From NCBI RefSeq assembly GCF_000718555.1, contig NZ_JOAN01000009.1, forward strand, positions 124,001-188,000: 64,000 bases of DNA, given 5' to 3'. Positions 42,862-51,868 of the stretch are shown in pieces; position 1 is the stretch's first letter; every line of letters begins with the position of its first letter. Both the position numbers and the translations under genes were made by a program. The DNA comes from Micromonospora chokoriensis. Its GTDB lineage: Bacteria; Actinomycetota; Actinomycetes; Mycobacteriales; Micromonosporaceae. A model generated the notes under the pieces. The model was not told where the DNA came from and did not search any database. It was given only the letters and a program-made list of their open reading frames with translations.

Positions 42862-45657
42862 TCAGTGCTTCTTGAACACCGGCATGGTGTCAAGCGTGGT
42901 GGTGATGTCCTGCGTGGTGCCGCCCTTGTACGTCTTCCCGGTGAAGATGTCGGTCCAGCTGTTGCCCGGCGGGAACCACACCGACGTGGTGGCGGTGCTG
43001 CCCGGCGTCGTCACCGGCGCCACCAGGTAGTCCGGGCCGTACAGGTACTGGGAACCGGCGGTGGCGTACGCGGCCTGCTCATTCGGGTACGCCAGGTACA
43101 TCGAGCGGACGATCGGCGTACCCGTGCGGGTGGCTTCCTTGGCTGCGGCGTAGGTGTACGGCAGCAGCTGCTCGCGCAGGTTCAGGAACTTCTTGGCCGA
43201 CGCGTTCGCCACCGGGCCGTACTGCCAGGGCAGCCGGTCGCTGTGGTTGGAGTGCAGCCGGTCGATCGGCTGGAACGTGCCGAACTGGACCCACCGGGCG
43301 TAGAGGTCGTCGGGCAGCTTCGTGCTGCCCGGCTCGGTGCCCGGCTCCTGGAGGCCGCCGGTGTGCCCGCCGATGTCGTGGCTGACTGCGGCCAGCCCGG
43401 TCGCGGCCGACTCGCCCGGGGTGTAGCCGACCTCCATCTGCAGGGTCGACCAGTCGGAGGTGGTGTCGCCGGTGAAGTGCAGCGTGGTGCGCTTGTCGGC
43501 CCACGGGCCGGTCGACACCGGGGTCGGGCTGCTGTAGCCGCCGGCCTGCAACGAGCCGTACGCCCGGGAGAACGCGAAGCCGGTCTTGTCGGCGTACTGC
43601 TGGTTGATCCAGGCGTCCGCGGTCACGCCGGCGAGCGAGGACTTGGTGTTGTCGCAGCACCAGTCCAGCCACCAGAGGTCCGGGCCCTTGCTGCCCTTCG
43701 GGATCATCCCGTCGTGCAGCTGCATGTACGCCTTGAGCTGGTCCGGGTCGCCGAAGTCGAAGGTGTAGCAGTCGGGGCCGCCGTTGCAACCGACGCGCTG
43801 CAGCTTGCCCTTCGCGGTGGCCTGCGCCTGCGCGAACTTCGGGTCGGAGCCGAGGATGCTCGGGTGGATGTTGAGGCCGGTGTGCAGGCCCTGCTTCTTG
43901 GCCCAGTCGAAGAACGCCTTCGGGTCGGGGATCCGGGTGGGGTCGATGCTCCAGCCGTTCCACCTGTCCGGCGCCTTGACGTCGGTGTCGAGGACGAGCA
44001 CGTCCATCGGCACACCCGCGGCCTTGGCCCGGTTCACCAGGTTCTGGAACTCGGTGGCGGTGCGGTCGTAGTACTCGGAGTACCACACCCCGTACGCCCA
44101 CTTCGGCAGCAGCTTCGTGGGCCCGGTCAGGGTCGACAGGTCCTTCAGGGCACGGGTGAAGTCCTGCCCGTACGCGAAGACGTAGCCGTCCTGCTCGGGG
44201 GCGGGCCGGGGCTTGGTGTTGCTCAGCGCCGAGGCCGAGTCGTCGAGCAGGTACCAGCCGTCCTGGTAGAGCAGGCCCGGGGCGGTAAGTGCGGAGCCGG
44301 TCACGCCGTCCAGGCCCCGGCGGTAGCCACCGAGCGGCGCGTGCGGGGCGAGCAGCGGGGAAGCCTTGCTCGTGACGGCGACCGTGTCGACGTTGACGTT
44401 GCAGCTGGCGTCCGTGGGGCAGCCCAGCGTCACGGTGTTGGTGCCACGGTCGAGGTGGACCGGGACGGAGACGGTGTTCCAGTAGTCCCAGCCGCTGGTC
44501 GGCGGAAGGGTCGCCGTGACCGGTGCCGCCGTTCCCGCGGTGACCGACATGGTGCGCGACTGGACCGGCTGGGCGCCGGCCTGGCCGTTGGCGTAGCGGA
44601 TCTGCACCTGGTAGTCACCGGCGGCCGGAACGTTCGTCACGGTGAGCGCCACGGCGGAGGTGGTGCTCTCCAGGCCGGCCAGGAATCCCGTACCGGAAGC
44701 GCCGTTGTGGTCGTTCGCGGGCCGCGCGCCGCCGGTCAGTGCGCCGGTCTCGGCCTCTCCCAGGGTGCCGAAGGGCAGGGGCTGCGGCTGGGGCGGGGCC
44801 GGCGCCGGGAACGGATCGCCCGGGTTGACCACTGCGAGGCTGTCCACGTTCACGTTGCCGGAGTCGTTGGGGCCCCGCACGACGCTGATCTCGTGCCGGC
44901 CCGCGGTGAGGTCGACCGGCACGCTGGCCAGGCCCCAGGTGTCCCAGTTCGCGGTGGGCGGCAGCGTCAGCGTGTGGCCGGCGTCGCCGTCGACCTGAAC
45001 CGTCAGGGTGCGGGCCACGTTCTGGCCGTCGCCGCCGGTGCTGTTGGCGTAGCGGACGGTGAGCTGCTTCGTGCCGCCCTCTGCGGCATTGAGCGCGAAC
45101 GTGGCCGAGTCGCCGGACGCGGCGAAACCGGCCGCGAAGCCGCGCCCGGTGTATCCCTGGTGGTCGGTGGCCACGCCAGGGCCGTTGAGCTGCAGCGATT
45201 CGGTCTCGCAGAGCGCGCCGAACGCGCAGTCCGGTGCGCCGTGGCCGGCCCAGGGCTGGCCCTGCACGATCTGCTTGCCGGCCTTGAGCTGCACGGTGAG
45301 GTTGTCGGCGGTGAACGTGCCCGAGCCGACCTGGTAGCGCAGCGTCATCGCGTCGGTCTCGATGACGAGCCAGCCGTGCTCGACGCGCTTCGTGAATCGC
45401 GTACGGGGGAAGTCGTCGCGCCCGATGGCGTTGAAGGTGGCGGCGTTGGTGAACTTGCCGTCCTTCTGGTACTCGGTGCGGATCAGGGTCGGGGACAGCA
45501 CCTCGAAGCGTGCGTTGCCCGACCGTACGGCGTCGTCCTGCGCCTGGTGGTGGCTGGCCTGGGCCGGCGCGGACGGAGCGAGTGCAAGCCCCGTGATGAG
45601 GATGCCGGCTGCGGCGGCGGCTGTCGCGCTGCGGCGGCGTGAGTTCCGATAGAGCAA
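42862..45657 (-). CDS. Secreted GH31 family glycoside hydrolase with two internal carbohydrate-binding-like modules
   Basis: A 931-residue exported alpha-glycosidase (alpha-glucosidase or alpha-xylosidase type). A signal peptide occupies residues 1-35 (RRRSATAAAAAGILITGLALAPS). The GH31 N-domain (ARFEVLSPTLIRTEYQKDG) is followed by two CBM6/35-like modules (about 165-262 and 290-430), each ending NVNVDSLAV or NVNVDTVAV; then the barrel: PKWAYGVWYSEYYDRTA, DVLVLDTDV, the nucleophile region LWWLDWCCD and acid/base candidate in HFTGDTTSDW, then VSHDIGGHTGG. TTG at 45657 with GAGGAG six bases ahead is the likely start. Downstream of a histidine kinase gene. Confidence 0.88.
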   Translation of the reverse strand: MLYRNSRRRSATAAAAAGILITGLALAPSAPAQASHHQAQDDAVRSGNARFEVLSPTLIRTEYQKDGKFTNAATFNAIGRDDFPRTRFTKRVEHGWLVIETDAMTLRYQVGSGTFTADNLTVQLKAGKQIVQGQPWAGHGAPDCAFGALCETESLQLNGPGVATDHQGYTGRGFAAGFAASGDSATFALNAAEGGTKQLTVRYANSTGGDGQNVARTLTVQVDGDAGHTLTLPPTANWDTWGLASVPVDLTAGRHEISVVRGPNDSGNVNVDSLAVVNPGDPFPAPAPPQPQPLPFGTLGEAETGALTGGARPANDHNGASGTGFLAGLESTTSAVALTVTNVPAAGDYQVQIRYANGQAGAQPVQSRTMSVTAGTAAPVTATLPPTSGWDYWNTVSVPVHLDRGTNTVTLGCPTDASCNVNVDTVAVTSKASPLLAPHAPLGGYRRGLDGVTGSALTAPGLLYQDGWYLLDDSASALSNTKPRPAPEQDGYVFAYGQDFTRALKDLSTLTGPTKLLPKWAYGVWYSEYYDRTATEFQNLVNRAKAAGVPMDVLVLDTDVKAPDRWNGWSIDPTRIPDPKAFFDWAKKQGLHTGLNIHPSILGSDPKFAQAQATAKGKLQRVGCNGGPDCYTFDFGDPDQLKAYMQLHDGMIPKGSKGPDLWWLDWCCDNTKSSLAGVTADAWINQQYADKTGFAFSRAYGSLQAGGYSSPTPVSTGPWADKRTTLHFTGDTTSDWSTLQMEVGYTPGESAATGLAAVSHDIGGHTGGLQEPGTEPGSTKLPDDLYARWVQFGTFQPIDRLHSNHSDRLPWQYGPVANASAKKFLNLREQLLPYTYAAAKEATRTGTPIVRSMYLAYPNEQAAYATAGSQYLYGPDYLVAPVTTPGSTATTSVWFPPGNSWTDIFTGKTYKGGTTQDITTTLDTMPVFKKH

Positions 45658-45694
45658 GATGCGCTCCTCGTCTCATATGGAGGAAATGAGTCGA

Positions 45695-45708
45695 TGACAA
45701 CGCTGTCA
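45695..45708. promoter_or_regulatory. LacI-type operator candidate before GH31 gene
   Basis: TGACAACGCTGTCA (TGACAGCGTTGTCA on the coding strand), near-palindromic with six of seven arm pairs and a central CG, 38 bp before the TTG start. This form is common for LacI-family sugar regulators in actinomycetes. A TTGACA (-35-like) lies at 45729-45724 on the same strand, but a good -10 is not seen. Confidence 0.55.
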
Positions 45709-45794
45709 CTCGACCGAAACACATGTCAACTGGCCCCGGAGAGTGTCCCTTCTCTCTTTCGTCAACAGCCGTACCGATGACGTTCGACCGCCGG

Positions 45795-46961
45795 TCAGCC
45801 CTTGATGGCCTGCGGTAGTCGGACCTGCCCGTCGGTTGCGGCCCTCTTTCGGGGAAGCGTGACGCGGACGGAGAGGCCGCCGCCGGGATGTGGCGCGGCG
45901 TCCGCGTCACCGCCGTGGGCTCGGACGACCGCACGGACGATGGAGAGGCCGAGACCGCTGCCTTCCGCGGTGCCGACCCGGTCGGTGAGGCGTCGGAAGG
46001 GTTCGAAGAGCGTGGGCACCTCATGGGACAGGATGACGGGACCGGTGTTCGACACCATCACCTCGGCGCGCTCGGCGTCGGCGCTCGTGCTGACCCACAC
46101 GGTTCCGCCGAGCTGGTTGTAGCGGACGGCGTTGTCGACCAGGTTGTAGATGAGCTGCTGAAGCAGGAGCGGGTCACCGAGTACGGTCGCGGACCCCAGC
46201 CTGGTCGCGATCCTGACCTGCTTCTCTGCGGCGCGGGGCTCCACGGCCTGAGCGGCTCTCGTGGCGAGTTCAGCCAGATCAAGGTGCCCGGTGTTGGTGA
46301 TCGTGTGTTCGGCGCGGGCGAGGGTGAGCAGAGATTCGATGAGCCGTTCGTGGCGGTGGTTGACGGCCAGCAGGTTCTCCCCGAGCTGGCGTAGCTCGAC
46401 TGGGTAGTCGGGACGCCCCATCGCGACCTCGACGAGGACGCGGTTGACCGCGATGGGGGTCTTCAGCTCGTGGGCGGCGTTGGCGATGAACCGGTCCTGG
46501 CCGGCGAACGCCTCGTCGAGGCGGTCGAGCATCGAGTCGAACGAGTCGGCGAGGCTCTTGACCTCTCCGGGTGCGGAGTTGAGGGCGATGCGCTGGTGCA
46601 GCGTACGGCCGGCGATCCGGTGGGCGGTCGCGGTGATCATGTTGAGCGGGCGTAACAGCTGGCCGGAGACGAACCAGCCCACCGCGGTGCCGACCAACCA
46701 GACCACCACCACGGTCAACCCGCACTTGAGAAGCAGATTGCTCTGCATCGTATCGAGGATGACCTGCGGTGTCGGGTCGTCGGGTCGATACACGCGCCAC
46801 TTGCCGTAGGCCACTGCCAGGCTGTATTCCATCCCGTTGTTGACCACGATCAGGGTTCCCCCCAGCACCGTGCTGCCGCCCAGCAGGAGCACTGCGGAGA
46901 TGACAAGAGTCAGGCGGACCCGCAGGCTGCCGCGCCAGCTGCCGATCATCGCGGCCGGCAC
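45795..46961 (-). CDS. Sensor histidine kinase (HAMP type)
   Basis: A 388-residue membrane kinase. Helices at about 15-40 and 80-100 bracket a short external loop of about 40 residues; HAMP at 100-155; H-box HELKTPIAVNR (phosphorylated His164); N-box NLVDNAVRYN (Asn273, Asn277); G-box GSGLGLS (334-340). GTG 46961 or ATG 46949 may start it. All catalytic boxes are intact, but the response regulator normally encoded just upstream is only a remnant. It lies downstream of an ABC exporter set and two lipoprotein genes. Confidence 0.9.
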   Translation of the reverse strand: MPAAMIGSWRGSLRVRLTLVISAVLLLGGSTVLGGTLIVVNNGMEYSLAVAYGKWRVYRPDDPTPQVILDTMQSNLLLKCGLTVVVVWLVGTAVGWFVSGQLLRPLNMITATAHRIAGRTLHQRIALNSAPGEVKSLADSFDSMLDRLDEAFAGQDRFIANAAHELKTPIAVNRVLVEVAMGRPDYPVELRQLGENLLAVNHRHERLIESLLTLARAEHTITNTGHLDLAELATRAAQAVEPRAAEKQVRIATRLGSATVLGDPLLLQQLIYNLVDNAVRYNQLGGTVWVSTSADAERAEVMVSNTGPVILSHEVPTLFEPFRRLTDRVGTAEGSGLGLSIVRAVVRAHGGDADAAPHPGGGLSVRVTLPRKRAATDGQVRLPQAIKG

Positions 46962-47134
46962 CCGACCGCGGTGGCGGTCTCGATCAGCTGCGGGTCGCCG
47001 AGCTTGCGTCGCAGATCGCAGATGGCGCTGAACGGATCCATGTTTCGTCGCAGACCTTCTCGAGCAGGGCGGTGTGGAGAGCGTTCGGCGCGCAGGAGTT
47101 CCGCCAGCAGCACGAACTCATTGCGCCCGGGACT
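46946..47134 (-). pseudogene. Decayed OmpR-type response regulator, C-terminal remnant
   Basis: 63 codons ending in TGA at 46946 and overlapping the kinase start. In one frame it reads NEFVLLAELLRA, then MDPFSAICDLRRKLGDPQL and IETATAVGCRPR, clearly the end of an OmpR/PhoB winged-helix domain. The piece between, LHTALLEKVCDET, is in another frame, so at least two indels and a small loss have occurred. The receiver domain is absent: upstream lies unrelated sequence and the duplicated lipoproteins. Hence no functional regulator. Confidence 0.85.
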
Positions 47135-47220
47135 GATGTGTCGTTGGCCTGCCGACGATCGCGATCACGACGGTGCCGCGATCGTCGGCAGGATCACCCA
47201 TATGCGCGTCGGCGCCTCGG

Positions 47221-47790
47221 TCAGCCGGCCTTACCGTTGCCGGAATCCGGAAGCGGATACTGCTCCTCGCACGCCCGGGCGGCTGGCGCGAAGTTGGGCT
47301 TGTTGACCATCCGGTAGTGGGCCTCCTTCTCGCCTGGGATGCCTGCGGCGTTCGGGTCGGGGTCTTTGTATTCGGTAATTCCGTGTTCCCTCATGCACAC
47401 GGCGAATTTCCTATCCCTTTCCAGCGCTTCCGCAAAAGCCTTGTTGTCGAGGTCTTGCACGGGCGCATCGGGCAGCGGGAACAGCGTCACGCACTCCTGT
47501 ACCCGCGAGTCGTTGAGGTTGTCCGTGGGATAATCGCCAAGCAGTTGAGGTGCCCCACGTCCGTTGTAGCGCACAGTGGTGAAACCGCGGTCGTTCAGGC
47601 ATTTCACGTGGTCGCGGAACTGCTTGTCGTACGCGGCCAACTCCGCGGACTCACCGGTTGACGCGGCGTCCTTTGGCTCCTCGGACGAACACGCCGCCAT
47701 CGCCACCACCAGAAGGGAAAGGCAAGCGGCAACCGCTGCGTGCTGTCGCCAACCCCTCGAACGCATTTCTGGCCGCTGTCTGAGCAGCAT
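47221..47790 (-). CDS. Lipoprotein, copy 1
   Basis: A 189-residue lipoprotein: signal WRQHAAVAACLSLLVVAMAAC with the lipidated cysteine at 34, then SSEEPKDAASTGES. Mature part has paired cysteines (KCLNDRG, QECVTLFP, FAVCMREHG, ACEEQYPLP) and a repeated LERDRKFAVCMREHGI segment typical of actinobacterial lipoproteins found with MacB-like exporters. Function unknown. It is the product of a tandem duplication with the next gene and lies between the ABC permease and kinase genes, where a sensor or accessory role is plausible. Confidence 0.82.
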   Translation of the reverse strand: MLLRQRPEMRSRGWRQHAAVAACLSLLVVAMAACSSEEPKDAASTGESAELAAYDKQFRDHVKCLNDRGFTTVRYNGRGAPQLLGDYPTDNLNDSRVQECVTLFPLPDAPVQDLDNKAFAEALERDRKFAVCMREHGITEYKDPDPNAAGIPGEKEAHYRMVNKPNFAPAARACEEQYPLPDSGNGKAG

Positions 47791-47881
47791 GGTGCCTCCC
47801 CTGATCGGTGTTTCAGTAACGGAACTTCAGCAGTAGGTGCCGCGATCGTCGGCGGATCACGGGTGCGTGTCGTTGCTTTGG

Positions 47882-48457
47882 TCAGCCAACCCCGCCGCCG
47901 CTGGTCCGAGGCATTGGAAATTGCTCCTCGCACGCCTGGAGCGCGGGCGCCCAGGCCGGCTTGGCCTGCAACCGCAGGTAGCCCGCCTTCCCGCCCGGGT
48001 ACTCTATGCCGCCGCCCGCTTCCGGGTCCGGAAACTCGGTGACTCCGTGTTCCCTCATACACACGGCGAATTTCCTATCCCTTTCCAACACTTCCGCAGA
48101 AGGCTTGTTGTCAAGGCCATGCACGGGCTCCTCCGGCACCGGGAACAGTCTTACGCACTCCAGCACCTTCGGATCGTTTGGCTGGTAAATGGGATAATCG
48201 GTAAGCAGTTGAGGCGCGTCGCGGCCGTTGTAGCGCACAGTGGCAAAACCGTGGTCGTTCAGGCATTTCACGTGGTCGCGGAACTGCTTGTCGTACGCGG
48301 CCAACTCCGCGGACTCGCCGGTTGACGCGGCGTCCTTTGGCTCATCCTCCGACGAACACGCCGCCATCGCCACCACCAGAAGGGAAAGGCAAGCGGCAAC
48401 CGCTGTGTGCTGTCGCCAACCCCTCGAACGCATTTCCGGCCTCTGTCTGAGCAGCAT
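47882..48457 (-). CDS. Lipoprotein, copy 2
   Basis: A 191-residue lipoprotein almost identical to copy 1 over the first 80 residues (one inserted Asp after the lipobox: SSEDEPKD) but different later: VLECVRLFPVPEEP, HGVTEFPDPEAGGG, ACEEQFPMPRTSG. All four conserved cysteine positions are kept. ATG 48457 is chosen (MLLRQRPEMRS) to match copy 1; an upstream ATG at 48499 would add 14 residues. The permease gene ends 89 bp upstream, so the set is probably one transcription unit. Confidence 0.82.
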   Translation of the reverse strand: MLLRQRPEMRSRGWRQHTAVAACLSLLVVAMAACSSEDEPKDAASTGESAELAAYDKQFRDHVKCLNDHGFATVRYNGRDAPQLLTDYPIYQPNDPKVLECVRLFPVPEEPVHGLDNKPSAEVLERDRKFAVCMREHGVTEFPDPEAGGGIEYPGGKAGYLRLQAKPAWAPALQACEEQFPMPRTSGGGVG

Positions 48458-48545
48458 GATGCCTCCCATGATGGGTTTTTCGGTAACGGATTTCAGCAAT
48501 AGCGGCGTCAGCCGTCAGTTGATCGAACTCGAAAGATGTCGAGTC

Positions 48546-49751
48546 TCAGGAAGCGGCGAGGGCTTCCGTCGGGGTCAGGCGCGCAGCGCGTACGGCGGGG
48601 TAGAGCCCCGCGATCGCGCCGATCACCAGCGTGGCCGCGAAGGCTCCCGCTGTCGCCCAGATCGGCAGCGCAGCCGGCCAGTGGCGGGTAGCCGCGTAGG
48701 CCACCGTGACGAGGACTCCGATCAGGACACCGCCAATGCCGCCGAGCGTGGACAGCAGTAGCGATTCCATCAGGAACTGCATCAGGATCTGACTGCGAGT
48801 CGCCCCCAGTGATCGGCGTAACCCGATCTCGGCGCGACGTTCGAGCACGGAGATGACCATCGTGTTCGTGACGCCGATCCCGCCGACCAGCAGCGCCACC
48901 GCCCCAAGCCCGAGGAGCAGGCCACTGAGGGTGTCCTCAGTGATCATCTTGGCGGCCAGCGCCTCGGAGGGCCGGGAGACCAGTACCTCTCGGGGGGCCT
49001 GGGGCTTGACGGTCCGGGGCAGCAGGGTGCGTACGCCGGCCGCGGCGTTCTCCGCGGTACGGGTGTAGATCGTCGTGGCGATCCCTTTGAAGCCGAGGTA
49101 CTTCTGTGCGGCCGACCAGCTGACGAACACGGCGTTGTTCAACTCGTCGGCGATCTCCACGGGCGCGAGGATCCCGACCACACCGAAGCGCTGTCTGCCG
49201 ATCACCACCTGTGGCTGGGACTCGACGTCGTCGATCCCCAGACGCTGTGCCGCCGTCCAGCCGAGCACGGCGGTAGGGAACTCGTCGGTGGAAGCGTTGA
49301 GCCAACGACCGTCGACCGGGCTGAAGCCGATCGTCTCCGCCAGGCTCGCCTGGCTGGCGATCACGGCCATGCTTCCCGTCTCACCGGTCCCCACGTGTTC
49401 GTTGCGGTACACGTAGACGCCGTTCAACGACCCGACCGCCGCCACCGACTCCACCGCTGCCACACGCGAGATCATCGGAGTGGCTTCCTGCGGCAGTTGA
49501 GTCCGCTTGCCGTCCGGGGTCTTCCCTGGCTCGATCTTCAACAGGTCGGTACCAAGCCGATCCAGTTGCCGGTCAAGCTCGGCCTGGCTCGAACTTGAGA
49601 TCCCCACGACGCCGATCATCGCGGCGATACCGATGGCGATGCCGAGGGCCGACAGAAGAACCCGCAGCCGCCGAGACCGCAGCCCTGCCGCACCGACCTG
49701 AAGCAGGTCACGCAGGGAAAGCTTGCCGGGGCGGGGAGGTGGGATGCTCAT
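48546..49751 (-). CDS. ABC transporter permease, MacB/FtsX type
   Basis: A 401-residue permease: one helix near 25-50 ([20 protein letters not shown]), a large external MacB_PCD domain (about 55-265), and three helices at the C-terminus ([60 protein letters not shown]). The coupling sequence [16 protein letters not shown] is typical. Such proteins are mechanotransmitters that export peptides or antibiotics together with an adaptor. ATG overlaps the ATPase stop. Confidence 0.92.
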   Translation of the reverse strand: MSIPPPRPGKLSLRDLLQVGAAGLRSRRLRVLLSALGIAIGIAAMIGVVGISSSSQAELDRQLDRLGTDLLKIEPGKTPDGKRTQLPQEATPMISRVAAVESVAAVGSLNGVYVYRNEHVGTGETGSMAVIASQASLAETIGFSPVDGRWLNASTDEFPTAVLGWTAAQRLGIDDVESQPQVVIGRQRFGVVGILAPVEIADELNNAVFVSWSAAQKYLGFKGIATTIYTRTAENAAAGVRTLLPRTVKPQAPREVLVSRPSEALAAKMITEDTLSGLLLGLGAVALLVGGIGVTNTMVISVLERRAEIGLRRSLGATRSQILMQFLMESLLLSTLGGIGGVLIGVLVTVAYAATRHWPAALPIWATAGAFAATLVIGAIAGLYPAVRAARLTPTEALAAS

Positions 49752-50506
49752 GCCGTACGCCCGATCACCGGAAGCACGACCGTACGGTCGGCCTTCTCAG
49801 CGGTGGCGTCACCCTGCCTGCTGCGCTTGCCGATTCCCGCGCCACTGTCGTGCGAGATCACACCGTCGGATATCTCGACCTGCCGCGGCAGACGTGCCGC
49901 CAGTTCGCGGTCGTGGGTGATGATCAGGACGGTGGTGCCGGCCGCGTGGAGGTCCGTCAGCAGGCCGAGAACGGTGGCGCCCGAGTTGGAGTCGAGATTG
50001 CCGGTCGGTTCGTCGGCCAGCAGCAGTGGCGGGTTGCCAATCAGGGCACGAGCGATCGCCACCCGCTGCCGCTCGCCACCGGACAGCTCGTGCGGCCGGT
50101 GGTGCAGGCGATGTCCGAGACCAACGCGTTCCAGGGCCGCGTCCGCACGTTCACGTCGTTCTCGGATGGCGACGCTCGAATACAGCAGCCCGTCGGCCAC
50201 GGCGTCGCGTACCGGCACGCCCGACGTCAGGTGGAACTGCTGGAACACGAAGCCAATCGTGGTGGCCCGGAGCCCGGACAGTTGCCGGTCGGTGAGGGTG
50301 GCGACATCGTGCCCACCGATACGTACCTGCCCTGACGTCGGCTTGTCCAGGGTGCCGATCAGGTTGAGCAGGCTGGACTTGCCGGACCCGGAGCGGCCGA
50401 CCACCGCCAGCGCCTCGCCGTACCCGACCGCAAGGGAGACGCCGCGCACGGCCTGCACCCCGCCGGGGTAGACCTTGGTGACGTCCGTCAGCTCGACCAC
50501 GTTCAC
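49748..50506 (-). CDS. ABC transporter ATP-binding protein, MacB/LolD type
   Basis: A 252-residue ATPase. Walker A GRSGSGKS (37-44), Q-loop FVFQQFHL (about 87-94), signature LSGGERQ (141-147), Walker [14 protein letters not shown] (161-173), and H-loop ITHD. The C-terminal 35 residues are an extra polar tail. It shares stop/start overlaps with both neighbours (adaptor and permease), so the three are translated as one unit. Confidence 0.94.
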   Translation of the reverse strand: MNVVELTDVTKVYPGGVQAVRGVSLAVGYGEALAVVGRSGSGKSSLLNLIGTLDKPTSGQVRIGGHDVATLTDRQLSGLRATTIGFVFQQFHLTSGVPVRDAVADGLLYSSVAIRERRERADAALERVGLGHRLHHRPHELSGGERQRVAIARALIGNPPLLLADEPTGNLDSNSGATVLGLLTDLHAAGTTVLIITHDRELAARLPRQVEISDGVISHDSGAGIGKRSRQGDATAEKADRTVVLPVIGRTA

Positions 50507-51591
50507 TGCGGCATCACCACCGTCACGCCTTCAGCAATGCCGTCGCCGCTGATCTCGACCTTGCCACTGGAGAAGAGTCCCGTCTGGACCGGTACCACCC
50601 GGCTGGTCGCGCCTTCCCGGATCTCGACACCGAAGCCACGGTCCCCGATCGCCAGCAGCGCGTGAACGGGCACCGCGAGAACGTTGGCGTGCTCTTCGGT
50701 GACGAACACGACGTCCACCCGCCCAGGCGGAAGCTCGCCCTTGTGTTGCAGGTTCAGCAACACCGTCACCTGCGGCTCGGCGTCGCCCGCAGGCGGCGCC
50801 GCCTGTTCCGACTCCTGGCCGCCGGGGGAGGGAGGCTCTACGACACTCGCGACGGTCGCCTGCACAGCGGTGCCGTCAGGCAGCGTGACGGTGGCTTTCG
50901 CCCCCTTCTTGGACAGCTCCGGCTTGGCTGCCGGCACCGATGCCGTGACGATCCGATTCGTCGGGCTAGCGGTGAGAACGTCAGCGCTGGCTGGCGTACC
51001 GAGTCGCGCGGAGTGCGAGACGACGCGGACAGCTCCCGGCGCCACGATCACCGTGGCCGGGTCGACCACGCCCGTCGGCTCCAGGCCAAGGTCGGTCTGC
51101 CAGCGTTTGACGGCCGCCGTGGTGGAGGCGGTGAAATTCTCGTCGGCGTCGAAGCCCGTGTAATTCAGGTCCCGCAGGTTGGTCTCCAACTGCCCGACAT
51201 CCGGCCCCTTCGCGCCTACGTTGATGGGGCGGTAGAACGGCAGGTTGCCGTAGAGCAGCACGACCGGATTGTTGTCCGCGCGCAGCAGGGGCTGCCCCCG
51301 CTTGACGGTGCTGCCGACCGGTGCCAGCCAGGTCAGGGTGCCGGCAGCCCGTGAGGTCACTGGAAGCGGCTGCCCGTATCCGACCTCGCCAGTCGCGTTC
51401 ACGGCCACGGTGACGGTGGTACGCGTCACCGTCGCGGTGCCGAGCGGAGGCTTGCCCCCAGTCTCTTTCGGGTCGCCACCGAACTTGAGGCCTCCGGACA
51501 GGGCCGCCGCCACTGCGGCGACCGCGACGACGCCAACCACCCCCAACACGACCCGCGGTTTCCCGCCCAATGCCCTGCGCGAGCCGCTCAT
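50503..51591 (-). CDS. Periplasmic adaptor (HlyD-like) with peptidoglycan-binding domain
   Basis: A 362-residue exported/membrane-anchored adaptor. One N-terminal helix ([18 protein letters not shown]), a lipoyl/barrel-sandwich hybrid split by a PG-binding-1 insert ([38 protein letters not shown]), then the beta-barrel [15 protein letters not shown] and the membrane-proximal part. It bridges the MacB-like permease to the envelope. ATG 51591 with GGAGGA five bases ahead is preferred over the GTG 16 codons upstream. Confidence 0.88.
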   Translation of the reverse strand: MSGSRRALGGKPRVVLGVVGVVAVAAVAAALSGGLKFGGDPKETGGKPPLGTATVTRTTVTVAVNATGEVGYGQPLPVTSRAAGTLTWLAPVGSTVKRGQPLLRADNNPVVLLYGNLPFYRPINVGAKGPDVGQLETNLRDLNYTGFDADENFTASTTAAVKRWQTDLGLEPTGVVDPATVIVAPGAVRVVSHSARLGTPASADVLTASPTNRIVTASVPAAKPELSKKGAKATVTLPDGTAVQATVASVVEPPSPGGQESEQAAPPAGDAEPQVTVLLNLQHKGELPPGRVDVVFVTEEHANVLAVPVHALLAIGDRGFGVEIREGATSRVVPVQTGLFSSGKVEISGDGIAEGVTVVMPQ

Positions 51592-51868
51592 CGAATTCCT
51601 CCATTGGTGGCGCGCGACTGCGGCAGCCACCGAGCGCATCCTGGCCGCGCCAGCACGGCGGTTGTCTGAGCTGCCTTGCCGTTCCGCGCAGCCCAGCCCA
51701 GGGTCTGCCCGTCTGGCCGACCATCGGGGCGGACTTCCAGCCCGGTGGTCGGCTCCGACCTGGCCGCGTGTTCACGACCAAACATCATCTTTTCTCCGAA
51801 CTGACTCAGTGGCAGGCGCGCGACAGCCCCTCATCTGACCTGCACAGAAGGCGAGGGCGACGCAGGGT
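51592..51868. other. Divergent promoter region
   Basis: 277 bp between the exporter operon and a plus-strand membrane-protein gene. A frame continues upstream of the adaptor start but lacks coding character. No clear operator; a response-regulator binding site would be expected here if the kinase system were intact. Confidence 0.4.

Larger units (their letters stand above)
47172..48503. repeat. Tandem duplication (about 665 bp units) carrying two lipoprotein genes
   Basis: Units of about 47172-47835 and 47836-48503. Both begin with the same GGTGCCGCGATCGTCGGC and end with GGTAACGGA/AGTAACGGA-type sequence upstream of each start codon. The 3' (N-terminal coding) halves are nearly identical, while the C-terminal coding halves have diverged. 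Confidence 0.9.
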
